NCBI GenBank assembly: GCA_030412945.1 | Contig: JAUHJS010000007.1 | Location: 1-64,000, forward strand | Reading direction: 5' to 3' | Source: Shiella aurantiaca | Lineage (GTDB): Bacteria > Bacteroidota > Bacteroidia > Cytophagales > Cyclobacteriaceae | DNA: 64,000 nt | Part shown: one piece after another, positions 60,301 to 64,000 of the stretch | How the letters are laid out: each line of letters starts with the position of its first letter | Position numbering within the stretch: the stretch's first letter is position 1 | The notes under the pieces: generated by a model | Databases searched by the model: none | Told to the model about the DNA's origin: nothing | Seen by the model: only the letters and a program-made list of their open reading frames with translations | Position numbers and translations under genes: made by a program

Positions 60301-62372
60301 CCACGGCCAATGAGTCGGACGCTTGGAAACAAAGTTCCTTTACTTTTATCAATGCCGATTCGCGCGGGTTTATGCAGAAATCAAGCACGCAGCTGGGTGA
60401 AAACCAGTTGAACGGACTCAATATCTCAACCACCGGAACTTGGGATTTTCAAAGTGGTGCGGTGCAAGTCCGTATTCTAACGGTAGGCAGCAATGCCTCG
60501 GGCGATGAAACCGCGGTGGAAGTACAAATCGATGGCCGAAATTTGGTATACCCTTTACGATACTGTAATCCTAACTCCGTCAATGCTATTGCATTCGATA
60601 GGGCCAGTGGCGAGCCTTACCGCATTGTATTTACTCCAGGGCAGTTCGATATACTCGATCCACTCACCTGCGGAGCACGTCCTCAGGTTATCAATCATTT
60701 CCCCAATACCTTTATTGAGAATGTAAGCAATACCAAGATTCAAGAATATTTTGATGGATTGCCCGAAGGCGACTTTGTGGTATTATTTTCTATAAAATCG
60801 GCAGCTTGGGAAACTTTTGTGAGTCGCTACCGCAATGAACTCCTGGCTGTAGGTGCTACCGCCTCTGTGATTGACAATTTACAAGATGGTGAACCCTTTA
60901 TTCTAATCGGGAAGAAAGGCTATACTCCGGGACAGGCTGCTCAATTAAAAGGAGCTTTGGCCGACACCATTACACTTGCCGAAACGCTTGAAACCCAGTT
61001 TACCACAGGACTTCTTCAATCGGCTCAGGTAGGGCCTGCACTCAACTGGCAGCAAATGAAATGGGATATTCAGTCTGAGGCAGCCTCTTCTGATTCGTAT
61101 AGCTACGATGTAGTGGGGCTTGATGTTAATGGCAACGAAACCCTTCTTTTTGCCAATATTCAGGAAGAAGAGTTAGATATTTCATCCATTAACAGTACCC
61201 AATACCCTTATGTAAAAGTAAGGCTACGGGTGAGCGATGCGGTGGACTTAAGTCCGCCTCAGGTTAAAAAGTGGAGTGTGAGTTATCAGCCCGTGGCCGA
61301 AGGTATATTGATGGCTGAAAATGAAACATTACGTAATCAAGAAACCGCTCCCGAGGGGAAAGCCCTACAGCGGCAGTATGCTTTTCAGAATATCTCCGAA
61401 TATGCCTTTACCGATTCGGTGGCGGTACGGTATCGGGTGTTTAACCAAAATCAGCGAAAGAATGTGACCTCATCGTTCAAGATAGCGCCTTTGGCAGCTG
61501 GTCAAGATTCTGCATTTACCTTGCCCATAGCTACCCAAGGCATGGTAGGGCTAAATGATTTCTTTGTGCAGGCCAATACGGCTTTTCTTCCCGAGCAAGT
61601 GTATACCAATAATGTGGCCTATGTGCCTGCGGCTTTTCAAGTGGAGCGCGATGAGCGAAATCCGCTTTTAGAGGTCACTTTCGATGGACAACGCATTATT
61701 AATGGCGATATCGTAGCGCCTAGGCCCTTGGTGCGCATGGTGATGAAAGACGATAATCCGTATTTACGAAAATCAGATACCACGGGCATTCGCGTACGCG
61801 TGCGCGCCTTGTGTGAGGAATGTACTTATCAGACAATTCCTTTTTCGGGAGAAGAGCTCCGCTTTGTTCCGGCCAGTGCCGAGGAAGAGTTTACTATGGA
61901 ATATCAGCCCACTGCTCCCTTTGCCGATGGGGTATATGAGCTGGAGGTGCAAGTGGCCGATGCCTCAGGCAATTTGGCGGGTGCTAAGCCTTATACCATC
62001 AGTTTTGAAGTAATCAATGCCTCTAGCATTACCCATTTTTACCCTTATCCTAACCCTTTCAGCACCAAAATGTGGTTTGTGTTTACACTTACCGGCAGTC
62101 AGATTCCCGATCAGATTAAGGTGCAGATTATGACCGTAACGGGGCGTGTAGTTCGTGAAATCACACAAGAAGAACTAGGGCCGATACATATTGGCAATAA
62201 CCGCTCGGCTTATGCCTGGGATGGGCGCGATGAGTTTGGCGACCTCTTGGCCAACGGGGTATACTTATACCGTGTGATTGTGAAAAGTAATGGGTCTACT
62301 GTAGATCACCGGGGTACGCAAGCCGACAAAGCTTTTGAGAAAGGCTTTGGTAAAATCTACATTCTCCGCTAA
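57342..62372 (+). CDS. porU2: PorU2-like type IX secretion C25-family sortase
   Basis: A protein of 1676 residues with a signal peptide (ILLVFLPLTSVWAQ). The N-terminal part has WIVNGQSYFKVKVFQEGIYRLSYEEL, an opening shared by PorU-type proteins. The C25 peptidase domain (about 430-780) carries the catalytic His in SFFGHSGSVL (about 641) and Cys in VINGCIAGTVD (about 675). Ig-like and CARDB-like domains occupy about 800-1560. The C-terminus (YPYPNPFSTKMWFVFTLTG through YLYRVIVKS) is a FlgD-like/T9SS sorting domain. It probably cleaves sorting domains and attaches cargo to lipopolysaccharide. It is longer than classical PorU (about 1160). Confidence 0.85.
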   Translation: MKSSIYYIILLVFLPLTSVWAQETYGNEWIVNGQSYFKVKVFQEGIYRLSYEELRNAGVPDGIDPRRFQLFRRGVEQAIFVKGPSGSPIGTPLGNGDFIEFFGQPNDGKSDTDLYLEPSFQAHTYYNIFSDTAAYFLTWNLTSTSNKRMTFFNEVNTNNIPTEPFHREILRIVSTDAYRGGISYENEARDTYLSAYDYGEGWSGARIANNQSRDYTFTNLTKTVSSGNQPQLVWQIGGISNVTHQYTVSVGRDAANLRTIFSGSLSAYEFHSQTFPLEWSDLGSNLLVRISCTGGNVALRYAELSFGQNFDYAGEGAKDYYLVPNPTDKAFVRLSNAGSGLSVYDVSDVNQVRRIGFSVSGSAIDFTVNQNTFGRRIWVKGSTSLIPLIEKVNFRAIAGAPNYLIVSHPALTRPASGSANPVRDYAAYRASASGGGFDTLIMMVPDLYNQFNYGDASPIAIRRFARYMLGQGTSQGYLFLMGKAISPYTPTVEGGNVLYRKAPQNFSVGNWVPSFGYPGGDILFSSDAMEGLEIFPRLYTGRLSARSPQEVKNYLDKIRAMESLPYDELWRKRNVLLSGGLSFIEVNNFRRYIGEFKSVLDGPYLGGETQLIFKESNQTVQLINISEEVNQGTNLISFFGHSGSVLTDIDIGLASQSLNGYQNQGKYPFMVINGCIAGTVDINNPVTLGEDWLITAEKGAIGFLAHTNQGLPRELKLFTDLLLQYAYSDTTTMHWPIGQIHKKVMEEYAAQRISSGVLRKLTQTQIQQFLLQCDPAYTLFGARKPDYSTRAEEVSIRAIGTEPITALSDSFTIQIVAKNFGRTSDKPFQIAIDRTLPNGTLIKGDTVSYDPVYFQDTLAYTFRYADPSAFGINRFQIYLDPLDSIAEINEGNNTVQFEYFFSLGGTVNLLPYNYAIQSNTSVTLKAQSADIFSSPRGFDFEIDTLASFTSPWKKSTTVNARVLAEWPVTLLSKDSTVYYWRSRYSEPTANESDAWKQSSFTFINADSRGFMQKSSTQLGENQLNGLNISTTGTWDFQSGAVQVRILTVGSNASGDETAVEVQIDGRNLVYPLRYCNPNSVNAIAFDRASGEPYRIVFTPGQFDILDPLTCGARPQVINHFPNTFIENVSNTKIQEYFDGLPEGDFVVLFSIKSAAWETFVSRYRNELLAVGATASVIDNLQDGEPFILIGKKGYTPGQAAQLKGALADTITLAETLETQFTTGLLQSAQVGPALNWQQMKWDIQSEAASSDSYSYDVVGLDVNGNETLLFANIQEEELDISSINSTQYPYVKVRLRVSDAVDLSPPQVKKWSVSYQPVAEGILMAENETLRNQETAPEGKALQRQYAFQNISEYAFTDSVAVRYRVFNQNQRKNVTSSFKIAPLAAGQDSAFTLPIATQGMVGLNDFFVQANTAFLPEQVYTNNVAYVPAAFQVERDERNPLLEVTFDGQRIINGDIVAPRPLVRMVMKDDNPYLRKSDTTGIRVRVRALCEECTYQTIPFSGEELRFVPASAEEEFTMEYQPTAPFADGVYELEVQVADASGNLAGAKPYTISFEVINASSITHFYPYPNPFSTKMWFVFTLTGSQIPDQIKVQIMTVTGRVVREITQEELGPIHIGNNRSAYAWDGRDEFGDLLANGVYLYRVIVKSNGSTVDHRGTQADKAFEKGFGKIYILR

Positions 62373-62666
62373 TCCTCCCAATTTGATACTATCATTCTGA
62401 GAGTGCTTTATCAAAATGATAAAGTGGGAGAAGGGGGTAAAATTAATAAGTATCTTATTTTCAACTACTTAAGACTTTGTAAAAAGTTTGGCACGGGGAG
62501 CTGGTTTCAGTTGGCACGGTTCGTGCAATTACCTATGTGGGGATAGTCAATGGCACCTGACTTTTTAAACTGAAACTTTTTAAACTTTTTTATCAGGCTG
62601 TCAATTTTTTAAACTAAACACTTTTTTACTTACACTCAACTTATCAATTAACCGATTACACTCGGT
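62373..62666. other. Gene-free region after porU2
   Basis: No coding gene is visible. Notable contents are the sigma-54-like promoter at 62511, a second GGCACGG half-match 23 nt upstream (62488-62504), and A/T-rich repeats TTTTTAAACT between 62560 and 62615. A hairpin ACCGA/TCGGT lies at 62651-62666. See the candidate small RNA. Confidence 0.5.
62511..62530 (+). promoter_or_regulatory. Near-consensus sigma-54 promoter
   Basis: TTGGCACGGTTCGTGCAAT has the -24 GG (62513-62514) and -12 GC (62525-62526) separated by exactly 10 nt. Against the consensus YTGGCACGrNNNTTGCW it differs only in GTGC for TTGC. No gene follows on this strand, so it would drive a non-coding transcript. Confidence 0.55.
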
Positions 62667-62700
62667 AAAAACGGAGTCAAAACATGGCTCCGTTTTTTTT
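62538..62700 (+). ncRNA. Candidate sigma-54-dependent small RNA
   Basis: A transcript starting about 12 nt after the -12 element and ending at the strong terminator would be about 160 nt long. It has no reading frame of note. It contains A/U-rich repeats (TTTTTAAACT twice), a small hairpin (62651-62666) and the terminator stem. The terminator is too far (295 nt) from porU2 to be a simple end of that operon. The prediction rests on promoter plus terminator spacing only. Confidence 0.4.
62667..62700 (+). terminator. Strong intrinsic terminator
   Basis: AAAACGGAGTC pairs with GGCTCCGTTTT (11 bp, one G-U) around AAAACAT, followed by a run of T. It is the end of the candidate small RNA or of a long porU2 transcript. 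Confidence 0.85.
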
Positions 62701-62762
62701 ATACCCCAGCGGAATAAAAAGTAACCAAATAAATGTGTGAAGAATAAGGGTGGATGGGTGGC

Positions 62763-62936
62763 TTAGCTAAAGCTAATAGCAATATATACGATAAGGGCCA
62801 ATGCCAACACAAACACTACCGTGGTGGTAATACGGGCGTTTTTCTTGGTGCGGATAGCAAAAAATACTTCTTTATTGTCTTTAGAAGGCTTATTTTTCTT
62901 TTTTTCCTTCACAAGCTTCTCGGTTACATTTCCCAT
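62763..62936 (-). CDS. 57-residue tail-anchored membrane protein overlapping fur
   Basis: This small gene reads [20 protein letters not shown], continues through [16 protein letters not shown], and ends in one membrane helix (about 37-57: [19 protein letters not shown]). Its first 47 nt overlap the 3' end of the Fur-family gene in another frame, and the ATG lies in the same transcript, so translation is probably coupled. A very basic N-terminus followed by a C-terminal hydrophobic helix suggests a tail-anchored protein facing the cytosol. The function is unknown. It was not large enough for a 60-residue cutoff. Clear coding structure, but no homologue is known to me. Confidence 0.6.
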   Translation of the reverse strand: MGNVTEKLVKEKKKNKPSKDNKEVFFAIRTKKNARITTTVVFVLALALIVYIAISFS

Positions 62937-63354
62937 AAAAGTTAAGCGAGTGTCCTACGATTTTTAGTTGATAAATGTCTTCTACCATTTGTTGGATATT
63001 CTGCAAGCGTGGGTCACAAAACTCCATCACCTTATGGCAATCGGCACAAATAAGGTGGTCGTGCTGTTTAAAGCCATGCGATTTTTCATACATGGCTTGG
63101 TTTTCGCCAAACTGGTGCTTGCTTACCAAGTCACACTTTACCAATAAGTCGAGGGTATTATACACCGTGGCACGGCTCACGCGGTAGTTTTTGTTTTTCA
63201 TGCTGATATAGAGCGACTCCACATCAAAATGATCCTTGCGCGAATATATTTCTTCCAATATGGCGTAGCGCTCAGGGGTTTTCCTGAGTTGCTCGCTTTC
63301 CAAGAAAGCGGTAAACAATTGCTTTACCTCGGCTACTTTATTGGTACTGGTCAT
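62890..63354 (-). CDS. fur: Fur-family transcriptional regulator
   Basis: A protein of 154 residues. The winged-helix part has [21 protein letters not shown] and [15 protein letters not shown]. The metal-binding part has [18 protein letters not shown] and a C-terminal [12 protein letters not shown], which give two CxxC-like zinc pairs (CADC and CNREAC). The H-rich sensing site (HGFKQHDHL) fits Fur or PerR. Whether it senses iron or peroxide cannot be decided. The C-terminal codons overlap the small membrane gene. It follows a Ppx/GppA gene after 60 nt and has its own promoter box and operator. Confidence 0.88.
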   Translation of the reverse strand: MTSTNKVAEVKQLFTAFLESEQLRKTPERYAILEEIYSRKDHFDVESLYISMKNKNYRVSRATVYNTLDLLVKCDLVSKHQFGENQAMYEKSHGFKQHDHLICADCHKVMEFCDPRLQNIQQMVEDIYQLKIVGHSLNFYGKCNREACEGKKEK

Positions 63355-63363
63355 AGGTATATC

Positions 63364-63408
63364 GATTTGTCAAATAACAACAAATCTGTTTCAATGATTA
63401 CAAAAATA
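63364..63408 (-). promoter_or_regulatory. fur promoter with an inverted-repeat operator
   Basis: TATTTTTG (minus strand, 63408-63401) is an exact -7 box. Just downstream, GATTTGT (63364-63370) and ACAAATC (63380-63386) form a 7-bp inverted repeat spaced by 9 nt between the promoter and the ATG at 63354. This suits an autoregulatory Fur/PerR-type site. Confidence 0.55.
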
Positions 63409-63414
63409 GTAAAA

Positions 63415-64000
63415 TTATCCTTTTTGTGGTTGAAGTTGTTCGAGTGTATTGAAAAGAACTCCTTCTTTAAGCGCATAAGCCGATACGCGTAATTGCTTAA
63501 TTTGGTATTTGTCGAGCACAAACTGAATTAAGCAACAGGCCACCACGATCATATCTACCCGCATTTCTATCATGCCCGGAATCTTCAAGCGCTCTTCTTT
63601 CTTCTTTTCTATAATTTCTTGATGAATAGGCCAATATGATTCAAAAGAAAGAGGGAATTCCGTAGCGTTAGGCGCTCTTTCAATCCCGTTTTCCATCTGG
63701 TAAATATCACTAAGGGTATCGAAAGTGCCGGAAGAACCAATAAGTACGCTGGGTTTAAATTCGGCTACGGCCTGGGTAAGCGGACGAAGTTTTTCATTGA
63801 GCAGTAAGTTCAGGTTGCTTACTTCTTCTGAAATAATGGGGTCGTGGTAGTGGAACATATCCAGCAGGCGCTGCGCCCCAATCTCAAAGCTTTGTTTCCA
63901 AAAAATGGTATCCTGATTACAAATAATGAATTCTACACTTCCGCCACCGATATCCATGATGAGGGAAGTTTCGGAGCCGATATCGAGGGCCTTTTTTACG
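63415..64000 (-). CDS. Ppx/GppA-family phosphatase, 5' part outside the window
   Basis: The visible 195 codons continue past the window edge upstream of the ATG at 63957 (the reading frame stays open to 64000: ...KKALDIGSETSLIMDIGGG). The conserved phosphate-binding segment DIGGGSVEFIIC and the catalytic region VLIGSSGTFDTLSDI match exopolyphosphatase/guanosine-pentaphosphatase enzymes, as does MIEMRVDMIVVACCLI. It hydrolyses polyphosphate or pppGpp. The N-terminal ATP-like fold (DxGSNSxR-type motif) lies outside. The next gene, fur, is transcribed in the same direction but has its own promoter. Confidence 0.85.
   Translation of the reverse strand, partial: VKKALDIGSETSLIMDIGGGSVEFIICNQDTIFWKQSFEIGAQRLLDMFHYHDPIISEEVSNLNLLLNEKLRPLTQAVAEFKPSVLIGSSGTFDTLSDIYQMENGIERAPNATEFPLSFESYWPIHQEIIEKKKEERLKIPGMIEMRVDMIVVACCLIQFVLDKYQIKQLRVSAYALKEGVLFNTLEQLQPQKG

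Noticed and set aside
1-64000. tRNA, rRNA or insertion-sequence transposase genes
   Set aside because: Gaps between genes were read for tRNA-like cloverleaf and conserved rRNA sequence, and all proteins for transposase motifs; none was seen. A tRNA scan would be decisive.

Overview
The window comes from a member of the phylum Bacteroidota. Gene starts are repeatedly preceded by the phylum-specific promoter box TAnnTTTG, strong Shine-Dalgarno sites are mostly absent, and the gene content is typical: PorV and a PorU-like C25 peptidase of type IX secretion, a TPR-LytTR regulator, a PspC/DUF2807 protein with a PadR repressor, and a CtlX-type hydrolase. The order cannot be fixed from this window.

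Layout. 0-4.3 kb: a small membrane protein beside a dispersed repeat, a TPR-LytTR regulator, a receiver/Hpt phosphorelay pair and a cold-shock-domain protein. 4.4-7.8 kb: a three-gene type III polyketide synthase cluster (flavin reductase, PKS, methyltransferase) overlapping an alkyltransferase gene. 7.9-12.6 kb: a cyclic-nucleotide-domain histidine kinase and a receiver/thioredoxin-reductase-like fusion, with a PIN toxin-antitoxin pair between them, then a bestrophin channel. 12.7-15.5 kb: ergothioneine genes egtB-egtD and a thioredoxin-like gene. 15.6-17.2 kb: an AbiE-type toxin-antitoxin pair. 17.5-19.3 kb: a membrane protein and a DEAD-box helicase.

19.48-30.05 kb is the centre of the window: a compact superoperon trpE-G-D-C-F-B-A, DAHP synthase, hisH-A-F-IE. 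Its roughly 300-nt leader holds two consecutive attenuators. Each encodes a short peptide rich in both Trp and His codons (the second reads WWWHWH). In each, the leader-peptide stop codon lies inside the 5' arm of an antiterminator that competes with an intrinsic terminator. The arrangement suggests one leader reading both Trp and His supply for an operon that makes both amino acids.

30-41 kb: a CtlX-like hydrolase, a disulfide-less dihydrolipoamide-dehydrogenase-like flavoprotein, PEP carboxylase, a FrnE-like DsbA protein, a 165-bp tandem repeat, a sugE gene with an in-frame stop, a TraB/GumN protein, an M23 lipoprotein and a quinone-oxidoreductase-like enzyme. 41-44.3 kb: an AT-rich Septu-like defence pair (ATPase and HNH nuclease) bounded by integron attC-like sites, then a DUF4145 protein. 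44.3-56 kb is mostly on the minus strand: a kinase-like protein without an ATPase domain, a serine hydrolase, fabF with a TetR repressor and its palindromic operator, an ECF sigma/anti-sigma/outer-membrane operon, a beta-CASP nuclease, and a PspC/PadR operon with three operator boxes. 56-62.4 kb: porV and a porU2-like gene. After them lies a near-consensus sigma-54 promoter that would drive a short terminated transcript, a candidate small RNA. The window ends with an undetected-size membrane peptide gene overlapping a Fur-family regulator, and a truncated Ppx/GppA phosphatase.

All homology statements come from motif recognition by eye. No database search, folding program or alignment was run.
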